Assembly (NCBI GenBank): GCA_963682025.1
Contig: OY821520.1
Span: 132,643,819-132,707,818 of the forward strand
DNA length: 64,000 nt
Direction of reading: 5' to 3'
Source of the DNA: Cordilura impudica
Lineage: Eukaryota; Arthropoda; Insecta; Diptera; Scathophagidae
The notes beneath the pieces were generated by a model. The model had not been told where the DNA came from. It ran no database searches and saw only the letters and a program-made list of their open reading frames with translations. A program made the position numbers and the translations under genes. Shown in pieces: positions 11,761 to 23,598 of this stretch. The first letter of the stretch is position 1. Each line of letters begins with the position of its first letter.

Positions 11761-12898
11761 CAAGTATGCCCTGTCGGGATTCGCAACGACTTATCGAGAC
11801 TTATTGCCATATTTTCTTTTATAATTAATTTTTCCTTCGAAGTTTGAATTGTGCAATTAAAATAATTTATTTTATTTATTTCATACTTTTTTTTTTATTT
11901 CAATGCTTGCTGATATACAATATTTTTTGTTTTTTTTTTTATTCGATTCAACAATTATCAAATTTTTCGGCGTTCTTACTCTGGAGCAAGGTATACATAT
12001 GTATATAGCTGCCCATGAGAAGAATATGGATTTTCAAATTTAAATTTGGCAACACTTAACTATTGGCCTTGAATTTAGAATATCATTTGACAATTTTAGC
12101 GATTTCTGATTTTAGATATTTTTGATTTAAGCGATTTTTGATTTTGCCCATTTTTTGTTTTTTTTGGCGATTTTTATTTTTCGCGTTTTTGGTTTTGGCG
12201 GTTTTTTGACTTAGGCGATTTTTAATTTTGGCGATTTTCGAATTTGGCGATTCCTCCCATATTTTCCACGACCACTTACATAGATAATTTATATACTTGT
12301 CAGAAGTTTCAAAACTGGCGCTTTCGTAGTACTTCATATTGTTTTGTATAGGAAGTGTTACGCCCACTAATCCCATTTTGCCTAATTTTTATCGGATACA
12401 CACAGTAATATCTGATGGACTCGTGCAAAGTGTAGTGGCTTTCCTTTTTTAGTACACCAGTTATATGATGTTATATATTTACTTGTATGGGCGATGCCAC
12501 GCCCACTGCACCGAATAATTTATGGGCTCACGCAAAGTCCCAAGGGTCACACTCTTACAGTGCTCCAGATATAACATTAACTTTGTATTTGAGGTGCCTC
12601 GCCAATTGGTCCGATCATGGCCATTTTTCGTTCGACTACTCATATTAATAATAGATGGCCTCAGAAAATGTTTCAAAGCTTTCTCTGCCATAGTACTCGG
12701 GATATATAATATTGTCATATTACTCAGTATATATATTATTAAAAGTTCACTCTATATGGGAGGTGCCACGCCCACTAAAAATATCACAAAAAATTATATC
12801 CTATGACCGTTAGAAGTATTGGAACCAACATTTTTAAAATCAGATACATAGTTACGGAGATTACCTCCTACAAACAAACATACATATATTAGTATAGA
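11761..12898 (-). mobile_element. Non-autonomous Helitron, family N3, copy 2
   Basis: It is collinear with the copy at 7690-8901. The minus-strand 5' end TCTATACTAATATATGTATG (12898) is intact and preceded by A. The 3' end reads GACAGGGCATACTTG, so the terminal CTAG has mutated. Like its relative it contains GCGATTTTTGATTTTG units (12090-12250) and GGTGCCACGCCCACT blocks (12350-12780). Confidence 0.8.
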
Positions 12899-13239
12899 TC
12901 ATAATTTGATTATGCTAAGCTTAATTTTCGATCCCATATCTTAACCAAGGGACGTGCACCTAATTTCTGCATATATACATAATTCGTAATATAACCGGCT
13001 TTAGATAAATTTTTTGGAGACTGCTGTTGCTTAAATGATTATAACTTAAGCTTTTTTACATACTTGCGGATTCCATCGTATTTCGTTTCGTTCGAGCCTA
13101 CATTCTTAAATAGTATAGTAAAGTATTCCATTTATTTAAACAACAACATTAACGTAAAGATTTTTGCAGTCAACATATGAAAGGTGCACAACTAAATTTA
13201 AAAATAAAATAATTAAATTTAAAAATAAATTAAAGAAGT

Positions 13240-13620
13240 TCCGATTATATATAGAATAAAATATGCGACATATGACCACTGCGTTTCTGACGCGTTGGAT
13301 CTTGGCTTTGAAGTGAGGAATGTTTTGTGATTTATTGACAGAGACCTGCGATTTCAAAAAACTCCAAAGAAAGAAATCGCACGGCGGTATAACGCACGAT
13401 CTTGGCGAACAATTGACTTCGGAATTATGAGAGATGATTCGGTCTGGAAATCCTTGTTTCAATAAATAGATTGTTTCGTGTGCGAGGTGGCAGGTGACTC
13501 CGTCCTGTTGAAACCACATATCGTTCAGATCCATACCATTGAGAACTCCGTTATCATGTTCCTGTAACGAATGTCATTCACAGTCGTGAACTCTTATTGT
13601 GATAAATATAGTCATGGGAT
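13240..13620 (-). pseudogene. DD41D-type mariner-like transposase, C-terminal catalytic part
   Basis: The minus strand reads TVNDIRYRNM (about 13590-13560), then after a frame change DLNDMWFQQDGVTCHLAHET (from 13530), FPDRIISHNSEVN, and PCDFFLWSFLKSQVSVNKSQ. The Asp of QQDG and the Asp of CDFFLW are separated by 41 residues, diagnostic spacing for DD41D (rosa-like) elements; mariner proper has 34. In relatives the box reads CDLTPLDFFLWG; here the same Asp is kept although the surrounding residues have drifted (VIPPCD). The first catalytic Asp and the N-terminal DNA-binding domain are not present, so this is an inactive fragment. Confidence 0.85.
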
Positions 13621-14214
13621 TCACCAAGCCATTTTATCTGATTCTGCTTATTTGTTTACTTTACATTAATAACCACACAAAGTTTCAAGGCTCATACTAG
13701 CATTAAAATCCACATTTTTCACGTTAAATGGTAGCTCTATGCTTGCTGACACGATAAAGCCCATTTATGCTTCGACTACTTAGTTTCAAGGCTTCCTCTA
13801 CCATATTCTATAGTTTATGTTGGAAGTGCTACTTCCACTTATCCAATTTTACCCGTTTTCAACATGACTATATAAATTCATAATTTAAGGACTCACACAC
13901 TGTTTCAAGGCTCTTTCTGTTATAATACCCTAACAATTTCAGTTTGTATGGAAGATGCAAGCCTGTTTGGTTTGACTATGAACACTTATATACAATGAGC
14001 TCACATAAAGGGTTGGGACAACTCTCACTATAATATTACTCTAGTTGATGACAAATATTTACTTTGTATGGTAGTTGCTATCCGAACATATCTGATCTTA
14101 TATTTTTAAAAGAAGCCCATAAGCGCTAGAACTTAACCTGTGGTACAAATTTTAGTTCGGTAGCTCTTTTCGTTCTGAAGATAATTCGTTTCAAACAAAC
14201 AAGATATATAAACA
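13621..14214. other. Degenerate N3-like repeat DNA, no gene
   Basis: Blocks resembling the N3 body recur here at low identity (TTTCAAGGCT..., TTTGTATGG...GCC..., and CAAACAAACAAG near 14195). The right edge is the A that precedes the full-length Helitron. No termini are recognisable. Confidence 0.45.
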
Positions 14215-15253
14215 TCTTTATATTATATATATAAAAGAAAGTCGTGTTAGTTACTAGGCTTATAACTCAAGAACGGCTGAACCGATTTAGCTGAAAATTG
14301 GCAGGGAGGTAGCTTAGAGCCAGGAGAAGGACATAGGATACTTTTTATCCCATTCGACAACATTCCCGTGTGTCTTGACATGAAACGTCAGTCACTATAA
14401 AACGTGGTATAACAAAAAAGAATCAGACTTGCAATAACAAAACGTACATGACAGCTATGTAATTGACGTATAATGACAGATATGTAATGACGTATGGATG
14501 ACAATTTGATATTTGTAAGAAATCAATAATAAAACTATTTCTATTAAATAAATAATTAACAATTATAATGTAATGATAGTGCCATTGCCCATCCGTAAAA
14601 AGTGAAGTGAACTATAAAAAATTTGAGTTTTTAGGTGAAGTGAAGTTTAATTAATAATGCCGCGACCAAGAGGATCGAATCTTTCCCGACAAAGCCGTGA
14701 TGCAAGAAGAATACGAAATATTACAAATGAAAGGACTGAAGAAGAACAAGAAATTGCACGTGAACAGCGCCGCGATAGTATGGCTCGACTTCGTGCTTCT
14801 CAATCACGAGAGCAAAGTGAAGCAGCCCGTGAAACAGCTCGGTTGGCAATGCAGAATCGTCGAGCGAACAACAGAGGCCAACAAATACATAATTTGCGAC
14901 GCAGAACAAGATATTTATCAAGTGCTGATTTGAATCGAGCAGCGTTTCAAGACGATTGCAGCAATGATTACAGCTTGCATCCTAGCGTTTGCATTGGGCA
15001 AATGGACGTAGTTTGCGAGTATTGCGGTGCATTAAAGTTTTCCGGAGAAACCCCTGGATTATGCTGCCTTAATGGTAAAGTGAAATTGCCATTGTTGACT
15101 CCGCCACCTGAGCCATTGTATTCATTGCTTTGTGGCGAAACACAAGAATCACGCCACTGTCTTGCAAATACACAAAAATACAATGGTTGTTTCCAGATGA
15201 CGTCATTTGGGGCAGATATTATCGGAGAACGAGGATTTAATGCGACATTTAAG

Positions 15254-15406
15254 GTATTTATTTTTGTAATTATATAGATGTAGTTAAAGAATAATTTACT
15301 TTATATATTGGTACCTATGTAGTATATTTGCTAATTCTGAACTCTACTCTGCGACCGAAAAAAGTGTTTATAACACAGTTGATACTGTCTGGTTTTTATT
15401 TTGTAG
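15254..15406 (+). other. Intron 1 of the Helitron RepHel gene (inferred)
   Basis: The donor is AAG/GTATTT and the acceptor is TTTTGTAG/ATACAAGG. Removing 153 bp joins NATFK to IQGQIHHRIG in frame at a codon boundary (phase 0). Without splicing the frame ends at 15277. Confidence 0.8.
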
Positions 15407-15905
15407 ATACAAGGACAGATTCATCATCGAATTGGATCATTACTACCTTTCGAAGATACACAGAATAAATTTTTACAAATATATTTCATGGGCAACATGG
15501 AAGAACAACTTGATCGACGCCTAGAGATCAATGCAGGAATGAAGCGAGCAATTCTTCAAGACTTGCAGTGTCTGCTTCATGAACAGCATGCGTTAGTCAG
15601 GTTGTTTAAGAGTGCTTTAGAGCGCATGCCAAGTGATGACTATAAAGTTGTCATCAAAGCAGATAAACGACCATCTGGAACACACGAAAGGACATTTAAT
15701 GCTCCAACAGTAGACGAAGTTGCCATCCTGATTGTTGGTGAACAATTGGAAAAACGCGATATTGTGCTTACACGTCGCGATAATGGTCAACTGCAACAAA
15801 TATCTGAAACTCATCGATCATATGACACATTGCAATACCCGCTGATGTTTTGGCAAGGAGAAGATGGATATTATTTTAATATTAAAATGAAAAATCCATT
15901 GAATG

Positions 15906-16051
15906 GTGAGTATCAGTATCGTAACTTATTTCATTTATTTGTGAAAGCCACTGATTTAAAATAATGCTTATTAAAAAAATGGTTAATGTCTGCATTGTTT
16001 GCCTTTAAAATTTGCCTTTGAAACGGTTAATTATCAAATTTTTAATTTCAG
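15906..16051 (+). other. Intron 2 of the Helitron RepHel gene (inferred)
   Basis: The donor is AATG/GTGAGT and the acceptor TTTCAG/GTGAAG. Removing 146 bp joins KNPLN to a Gly codon split 1+2, then EETTKKVSSM. Unspliced, the frame stops at 15964. Confidence 0.8.
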
Positions 16052-19000
16052 GTGAAGAAACTACAAAGAAAGTTAGCTCAATGAATTATTACGCATATCG
16101 TTTGATGATTCGTCTAAATGCTGACAACTATTTGCTGCGGTTTCGTCGATTGTTTCAGCAGTATTGCGTTGACATGTATGTAAAAATAGAAACGGAACGT
16201 TTAACATTCATTAGATTGAAACAAGCCAAACTGCGTTCTGAGGAGTACATCCATTTACGTGATGCAGTTAGTACTGAAGGAAATGCAGCTAATATTGGTC
16301 GATTAACTATTCTGCCGGCAACATATATTGGTAGTCCACGTCATATGCATGAATATGCACAAGATGCTATGACATATGTTCGTCATTACGGTCGGCCCGA
16401 AATCTTTATTACTTTTACCTGTAATCCTAAATGGATAGAAATTACTCAATTGCTGCTTCCCGGACAAACATCAAGTGATAGACACGACATCACAGCACGT
16501 ATATTCAGGCAAAAAATTCGGTCCCTGATGAACTTTATTGTTAAACAACGCGTCTTTGGAGATACTCGATGCTGGATGTATTCAATAGAATGGCAAAAGC
16601 GAGGCCTGCCGCACGCACACATTCTTATTTGGTTAGTGGAAAGAATTCAGCCTGACCAAATAGATGATATCATATGTGCCGAGATTCCTGATTATGAAGT
16701 CGATCCAGACCTACATGATGTTGTTACTACTAATATGATTCATGGACCGTGTGGTGCCATCAATCCCCAATCACCTTGCATGGTCGATGAAAAGTGCTCT
16801 AAACGATATCCACGGAAATTAACGGCGGAGACTGTCACTGGCAATGATGGTTATCCGCTGTATCGGCGTCGATCACCAGATTACAACGGTCGAACTGTCA
16901 CAATGAAAGTGAAAAGAATGGATTTCGTTGTCGACAATAGTTGGATTGTTCCATATTCGCCACTTATTTCTAAATCGTTCAAGACACATTGCAACGTTGA
17001 ATACTGTAATTCAGTTAAGTCCATCAAATATATATGCAAATATGTCACGAAAGGCAGTGATATGGCGGTTTTTGGATTACAATCCTCGAATACCAACGAC
17101 GAAATTTCACGCTATCAAGTTGGTCGTTATATGAACTGTAATGAAGTGATTTGGCGTATATTCGCATTTCCTATTCACGAACGTCATCATACTGTTACGC
17201 ATTTGGCGGTGCATCTGGAGAATGGTCAACGAGTATATTTCACGGCTTCGAATGCTACGCAACGTGCTGAAACACCTCTAGCAACTACATTGACCAGTTT
17301 TTTTGCAATCTGTCAAAGCGATCAGTTTGCACGGACTTTGCTTTACTCGGAGATGCCACGTTATTATACTTGGAATGCTTCATCGAAGAATTTTCAAAGA
17401 CGGAAGCAAGGCGATGGTGTTCCTGGATATCCAGATGTGCGATCTACTGATGCTCTTGGTCGTATGTATACAGTTCATCCAAAGAATAATGAATGTTTCT
17501 ATTTGCGGTTGTTGCTGGTAAATGTGCGTGGGCCAACGTCATTTGAGTCACTACGAACTATTAATGGTGTAATATGCCCAACATATCGTGCAGCATGTGA
17601 AGAATTGAAGTTATTAGAAAACGATAGTCATTGGGATACGACAAGCGCTGAAGCCATTATCTCTGCATCTCCAAGTCAGATACGCACATTATTCGCTATC
17701 ATTATTTCGACATGTTTTCCATCAAACCCATGTAACCTGTGGCACAAATACAAGGATAATATGTCAGAAGATATTTTACATCAAATTCGTGTCAGTTCCA
17801 GAAATCACGATATTGAGATGAATGAGGAGATACATAATCGTGCCTTACTCTTGATCGAAGATATGTGTTACCTCATGTGCGGTAATTTATTAATTAGGTT
17901 ATGAATGACAGCACCATATCGTGAAATGAATGACGCATTTAATCGAGAATTGGAACGGGAACGTGAATATGATCACCAGGAATTAGATTTAGTAGTTCAA
18001 ACGAAAGTACCCCTGTTGAATTACCAACAAAAGGAAGTTTATGATACTTTAATGAAGGCAATAAATGATGAAAATGGTGGTTTATATTTCCTAGATGCCC
18101 CTGGTGGAACTGGCAAGACATTCCTCATGTCATTAGTTTTAGCAACTGTTCGGGCGAGATCTAACATAGCGGTTGCAGTTGCTTCTTCTGGAATAGCAGC
18201 CACATTGATAGAAGGATGCCGTACGGCTCATTCAGGATTCAAATTACCGTTAAATCTATTGAAGAACCAACGTGTAATATTGCAAAAAACTCAGCAATGG
18301 GCAAAGTTTTAGCGGTATCGAAAATAATCATCTGGGACGAATGCACAATGGCGCATAAACGTGCATTAGAAGCACTTAACCGAACATTAAAAGATTTACG
18401 CAATGACTCGAGATGTTTTGGAGGAGCAATGATTTTGCTGTCTGGCGATTTCCGCCAAATACTGCCAGTAATTCCAAGATCTACGGCTGCCGACGAAATA
18501 AACGCTTGCCTCAAATCGTAAAATCTATGGCGCTATGTGAAGAAACTGCAACTGACAACAAACATGAGAGTTACATTGCTTAATGATACATTTGCTGAAG
18601 ATTTCTCGGAGCAATTGCTGACTATCGGTAATGGTCAAGTACCTGTCGATGAATCGAGCGGATTAATATCATTTCCAAATAATTTCTGTAATTTTGTCTC
18701 ATCAAAAGACGAACTTATCAACAATGTATTTCCAGAAATTATTTCTAACTACATAAATAATGAATGGTTGAGTGAGCGAGCAATTTTAGCGGCTAAGAAT
18801 AAAGATGTAGATGACCTAAACTACATAATTCAAAATAAGATCGTTGGAACAATGCATTCATTCAAATCTATTGACTACGTCACAAATGAAGATGAAGCCA
18901 CCAACTGTCCAATTGAATTTTTAAACTCTTTGGACGTGCCTGGCTTACCACCGCACAATTTACGCCTAAAGGTTGGCTCCGTAGTAATCATGCTTCCAAA

Positions 19001-19605
19001 CATAAACCAACCAAAACTGTGCAACGGTACGCGTTTGGTGATTAGAAAATTGATGAACAATGTAATTTACGCTACGATAATGATAGGAAAATTCAAAGGT
19101 GAGGAAGTTCTCATTCCGAGGATACCGATGATCCCAACCGATATGCCGTTTGAATTTAAAAGACTTCAATTTCCGATACGTCTTGCATTTGCCATGACCA
19201 TCAACAAATCACAAGGCCAATCCTTAAAAGTTTGTGGTTTAAATCTAGAACATTCATGTTTTTCCCATGGTCAATTATACGTGGCATGTTCACGGGTCGG
19301 AAGACTATCGGCGTTGTTTGTTTTTGCGCCTGATAATAAAACAAAAAATGTCGTGTATCACAAGGTACTTAAATGAAGAGCAACCTATGTACTAAAATAC
19401 AGAAATAATTATGAATGATTAATGTAGGTATTTAATTTTTTTTTTGTATTTTTTTCAATTAGAAAAAAAATTTTTTCCAATTAAAAAAAAAATGCTTATT
19501 TATTGCCTTTAAGGAGGAACAAAGTTCGCCGGGTCAGCTAGTATTAAATATTTTAATTGTAAACGAATCTACACTAGTTTTAGGCCCATGAATTCTTTTT
19601 TTTTT

Positions 19606-19640
19606 TCAATATTAAATTTTATTAAACCATTATTTATTTT
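19606..19640 (-). terminator. Candidate polyadenylation signals of the MARVEL gene
   Basis: On the minus strand two AATAAA hexamers (complements at 19618-19623 and 19633-19638) lie about 310-330 bp downstream of the stop codon at 19947, in AT-rich sequence just before the Helitron's 3' end. Either could end the transcript. AATAAA is frequent by chance in DNA this AT-rich. Confidence 0.35.
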
Positions 19641-19946
19641 TAAATCTTTCAGTATGAAATAATCAATAATATCTTTCATAATTCTTGTAGATTTTTTGCA
19701 ATTACAGAAACAATGGCACAACTTTCGCTCTATATTGGTTCGGTCTTATAATTGCAAAGGTATATCTACGATTTATATCACTATCCATTATTTACAGTCT
19801 TATAAGAATTATTTTTTATATATCTAAAGTTTTACTTAAAAATATATATGTACATAAATATTTAAAAACAGTTAATCACAATTACATTTAAAATAACACA
19901 CTTTGGTTAATATGATAAAAAGCTATTTTTAGAAACTAATTATGAT

Positions 19947-20420
19947 TTACACTTCAACAGGCTGGTGTTGGGTTTGAGTCTGAGCATCACATTGACGACT
20001 CACATGATAACCCAAATACGCATCAAATGTATAGAAACTGAAGGCTAGAAAAACAAAGAACTGAAATGGAACATAATAATAATAAAAGAAAATATAAAAA
20101 AGATAAACAATTAGAATTCGTTAGAAATTCTCAATTTGAATACATACCGTTGCAATAGTGTAGGCTACAACATCCAGAGATACACTTACGCATCCAGCTA
20201 AGAAACACGCACAAGCCAGAAATGTATGCAAGTAAAATTCATATTTTGTAGCATTGAACTTAAAGAATTTACGTTGCCACACTTGGAAAAGACGTGCCAA
20301 AAGAACAAATAACGTGCACGTGAAGGCAAATATAACAATTGTATTGTAGAAACAGGCGCGAAAATTATGTATATGTACTGAATTGCAAACAATACAGAGA
20401 AACCCAAGAAAGCAACATAT
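19947..20420 (-). CDS. MARVEL-type four-span membrane protein, last two coding exons (host gene)
   Basis: Two minus-strand exons splice cleanly. Exon 20148-20420 (273 nt, 91 codons, phase 0 at both ends) is preceded by a pyrimidine-rich tract ending TTCAG and followed by ACG/GTATGT. Exon 19947-20060 (38 codons including TAA) follows ATTTCAG. The product has four hydrophobic segments: ICCFLGFLCIVCNS, then IVIFAFTCTLFVLLARLFQV, then a segment with FLACACFLAGCVSVSLDVV, and one spanning the splice with TIATFFVFLAFSFYTFDAYL. The tail is Gln/Thr-rich (DAQTQTQHQPVEV). Spacing, small loops and the YxxDAYL-like end of span 4 fit MARVEL proteins, which act in membrane apposition and vesicle trafficking. 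The N-terminal exon lies further right and was not found. Splicing restores a conserved-looking membrane protein with no stops, unlike everything around it, so I take this as a real gene. The specific orthologue is not identified. Confidence 0.75.
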
Positions 20421-20865
20421 CTGAAGGTTACAGCAGGTACAACAGCAACAGCGGCAACAAAAATTTTACATCATCGTCATGGTACACCGATGCATTATTT
20501 ATGCCAGCGATAAAGGTTGATTGTTTAAGTTGTCATATTGAAAAGAGAAAGAAAAAAATTCCAGTTATATAAACTCAATAAATATATACACACATATCAC
20601 ACACACACCACACACAAAGAAAACATATTACTTATGTATACCCAATTTTTGCCAACCGAATTGTGCTGAAGTTATTAACTAAATTTCATTTTCATTAAGA
20701 TTAAAATTTTGTTGACGGAAAACAGTTGTCATTTTACAGCAACAAAAAAGAGCGAACCGCTTTAAATATCTGTTGACTCAAACGAAAATACAGTTACTCA
20801 ACTTTAGAAAAATTCGGTTAGTGAGTATTTTTCTGCGTGCATAGAAAATGGGATGATATATACAC
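20421..20865 (-). other. Probable intron or upstream region of the MARVEL gene
   Basis: I find no further coding exon with a usable start and donor here. It contains a short CA-rich stretch (20585-20615). The 77-codon + frame at 20339-20572 overlaps the MARVEL exon and is not credible. Confidence 0.4.
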
Positions 20866-21012
20866 TACGGCGGGTTGATTTAAAAATCGCCCAAGTGACA
20901 AGGAAAACAGTATTCTAGGTATCAAAATAAGAAACTTTGCCCGAGGAACCATACCTCTAAAACGAGATCTGATGTCCTGACTTTTGACCTGTCTGTCTGT
21001 CTGTTCATAGAT
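20866..21012 (+). repeat. Single arm of the TAGGGCGGGTCG fold-back family
   Basis: It starts TACGGCGGGTTGATTTAAAA and runs through CCATACCTCTAAAACGA to GACCTGTCTGTCTGTCTG. It matches one arm of the elements at 31028-31750 and 38670-39344. The second arm and spacer are missing, so this is a solo arm or truncated copy. Confidence 0.8.
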
Positions 21013-21164
21013 TTTTGCCATCGCAATAGTTCATTTGTGAACAAGTGAATTATCTTGATGAAACAACACATTCCCGCCTTAATTTCATCACTTGAACTCT
21101 GCAGTAAGTTCTCATAACTCGCGCCTTTTTTCAATTTAATCAATAAAAATTATACCAAAAAAAA

Positions 21165-21440
21165 ATTGACACCATTATCTTGCCTACTTTGTACCCAATT
21201 CTCCCATATCAGTTCACTGTTTTGAATTTCCCTTTGTCTCGGGTATAAAGAGGTGGATCCACATCTCATCCATGGTTACGAACCAACTCAAAAACTCGGC
21301 TTTCTTGCGTTGAAACATTGTAGGTAAAAGCGGCTACCACTTGATGACAGCTTTCGAAATGGCTATCATTTCGGCTAGCTCACGCACCTTCATCTGTTGT
21401 TCACCCGATACCATTTTGTTTATTTTCTTCACTGTTTATG
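21165..21440 (-). pseudogene. mariner transposase remnant (mariner proper)
   Basis: The minus strand gives NKMVSGEQQMKVRELAEMI and ISKAVIKW (end of the helix-turn-helix), then, after a deletion, RKKAEFLSWFVTMDEMWIHL followed by ETKGNSKQ. The motif FVTMDE.WIH holds the first catalytic Asp of mariner family transposases. The C-terminal half with the second and third Asp is absent, and stops interrupt the frame (for example after IKW). It is distinct from the DD41D-type remnants elsewhere in the window. Confidence 0.8.
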
Positions 21441-21540
21441 GCGTGAATTGATCGATCACTACGGTATTCGTCGTGGCAGTTCGTACGGCTTTATTTAAAC
21501 TCTGCCACTCCATATTTTATAGTCGTATACGAAGATGCCC

Positions 21541-23134
21541 CAAGTGCAGAATGTGCCTCGAAAGTATAGAATTACACATCGGTGACCAATTTGTTCTATC
21601 TTTACAAGTTCACTGAAATCGTTTGCTTTTTGTGGCTCTAAAAAAAATACTAAACAAGGCCTTATGGGATTTTGAAGCAGTTTTGTAGAGAATTGTTCAA
21701 TTATTTTTGTCTAAAATAACGCGGCAAAGTCACCTAACAGAAACTCTGCAGTAACTGCCTCACATTTACATGTATATCAATGGTCCGGGTAGATAATTTC
21801 TTTTTGGTATGTCTATTTGATGTAAGTATATTTAAAAAATATAGTATTTCAACATTAATTTTGAAAAAAAAAAATAATAAATAGTTTAAAAATATTCTGA
21901 TTTTTATAATGGCTTTTAAAAATTCAGGTTTTTCTTGGACATGGTGAGTTTTGTGTTCTGGTTGCAAAAAACTGAAAGGTGATTTAATAATTAAAATCCG
22001 AATATATTGCATACTAATGAACAAAGTTATAAATTTTTTAAAAAAAATGTCACACGAAATTTAATTTCAGTAATTCAAAGAAACACTATATAAAATGGTG
22101 AATACTTTTAGGTCCATGTGTTTTAAGAAGCTGAAGAAGCTCGAAAGAAGGACTACAGAAGGTAGAGACTAATGGTCTCCAGAAAGTGAGCATAAAACGT
22201 CAACCTCATAAACATGTTTTGGAACTAGATGATGTTTATCATGTTTCAGCTAGTTTTTTTCATAGAAAAATATTGTTATAGCTTTTTAGCCGAAATACAA
22301 AACTGTTTCAGTTTGTTTCAAAAACAAAATTTTGAAATTAAAAACTATTTTGGGTTATATGGGCGGTGGGGGTGGTATATTTTTGTAAAACTTTTCAAAC
22401 AACCTTTAACTCATAATACTGATAACTTGAGTCAAGTTACAAGACTTCTAATGAAGAAACAAAAACTCTAGTCCAAAAGTTCATTTTCACGTATATTGGC
22501 TGTGGGCGATGGGCGTTTGCGATTTCCAAAAACACTCCTGATAACTTATGCCAAGTATCATGATTTTTGGCAAAGAAATACAAGTTTGGGGCGAAAAAAA
22601 ATTTCTGGTTATATATGAGGGGGATGGGCGTGGCCAATTTTGATGAAACTTAAAATTTTTTTTAATTAGGTTGATAAAAGGCTCTCATACTTTTATATAT
22701 TACTTATACTTTTTACCAAGAAATATATGAAGCGATCCAACTGTGCAACGTGGCGCCTTGAGACTTAACTATATATTATACTTTTGTTTAAAAGTACTGC
22801 CGTCATCTATACGTCGGGTCGAGTTGCTCTGGAACCACCCTTGTATATGATATTTTTCATTTTTTTTTTGGATGTTATTTATTTAATGCGTATCGCTTTC
22901 TTTACACGGAGATTTTGTCCGTAAAATAAAAAACGAAATACCTGTCAAGTTTATGTGTAAATACTATACGACTGCAAGAGAATATTAAGAAAAGACATTT
23001 ACTGTTATATTGAAAACCCCCTGGTTTCATTTATAGCAATAGATAGACAAGTTTGAGCTTCCTGGACTACTGCTAGAAGATATATTAATTGGTCAAAAAT
23101 AGCAAGCTACCTCTAGAGTATATGGAACTGACCA
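21541..23134. other. No gene; AT-rich with faint repeat blocks
   Basis: I see no conserved coding sequence. Two loosely similar blocks at 22360-22660 contain phrases like GGGCGTGGCC that occur in the N-type Helitron bodies, suggesting very old copies. No termini are found. Confidence 0.4.
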
Positions 23135-23598
23135 TCTTATATATTAAAAGAATTTATGAATAAACTTTGCACTCAAGATTTTTTCAATATTTTTCTTCTT
23201 TCAAACCTCTATAACTAGAGTTCTGATTAACGTAGGCTGTTAACACGTAGGTCTAAGAACACTCAGTGAATCAAGCTCCTTCTTTTGAGCTATTAACTGC
23301 TTAAATTCGTTGGGTTTGAGGAAAGTTATGCGTGGAGAATCAACTTTACTTTTACTTTACGGTAACTTCTCTTGACATATTTTGGCATTACTGTACGTTA
23401 ACTTCTCTTGGCAAATTCGTTGGGTTTGAGGAAAGTTATGCGTGGCCAATCAACTTTACATTTACTGTACGTTAACTTCTCTTGACATATTTTGGAATTA
23501 CTGTACGTTAACTTCTCTTGGCTAATTTTGGTATAATATTATAAAAATTAATATAATATAATATAATATAATGCTCCGGAGCAGCAGGGGTCCTCTAG
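23135..23598 (+). mobile_element. Non-autonomous Helitron, family N1, copy 3 (best ends)
   Basis: It begins TCTTATATATTAAAAGAATT and ends GCTCCGGAGCAGCAGGGG then TCCTCTAG, between A (23134) and T (23599). GCTCCGGAGC is a perfect 10-bp palindrome serving as the 3' hairpin. Four AAGTTAACGTACAGTA-type units occur as two double units. It is in inverse orientation to copies 1 and 2. Confidence 0.88.

Larger units (their letters stand above)
14657..19376 (+). pseudogene. Helitron Rep/helicase (RepHel) gene, two introns, lightly disabled
   Basis: This encodes the Helitron replicase: an HUH endonuclease plus a 5'-3' Pif1-like helicase. Exon 1 (14657-15253) has an Arg/Gln/Glu-rich start and a zinc-finger-like region with VCEYCGALKFSGETPGLCC. 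Introns are 15254-15406 (GTATTT...TTGTAG) and 15906-16051 (GTGAGT...TTTCAG), joining in frame. Exon 3 holds a Helitron_like_N-type region, then Rep motifs FITFTCNPKW (about 16399), HAH within GLPHAHILIW (16612-16620), and YICKY (about 17029) with both tyrosines. Helicase motifs follow: DAPGGTGKT (18094-18120), IIWDECTMAH, LSGDFRQILP, LTTNMRV, MTINKSQGQS and YVACSRVG. Disabling changes are a TGA at 17902 where Gly is expected, a frame shift near 18250-18262 (within the LPLN...EEPT segment) and a TAA at 18519. Apart from these three, all catalytic residues I can identify are present. The start is the ATG with no upstream in-frame alternative nearby. Confidence 0.9.
14215..19541 (+). mobile_element. 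Full-length (formerly autonomous) Helitron, 5.3 kb
   Basis: The element runs from TCTTTATATTATATATATAA (14215) to GGGTCAGCTAG (19541) and lies between A (14214) and T (19542), the standard Helitron target with no duplication. A short hairpin, CCTTTAAGG, lies 27 bp before the end. The one long gene on the + strand encodes Rep and helicase (14657-19376). Rolling-circle transposition would start by nicking at the 5' TC and end at the 3' hairpin. The coding region is mostly intact but has two in-frame stops and a frameshift, so this copy is probably a recently dead autonomous element. It sits just downstream of the MARVEL gene, tail to tail. Confidence 0.9.

Noticed and set aside
14697..14933. 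Open frames on both strands over Helitron exon 1
   Set aside because: They are shadows of the replicase reading frame, without family motifs.
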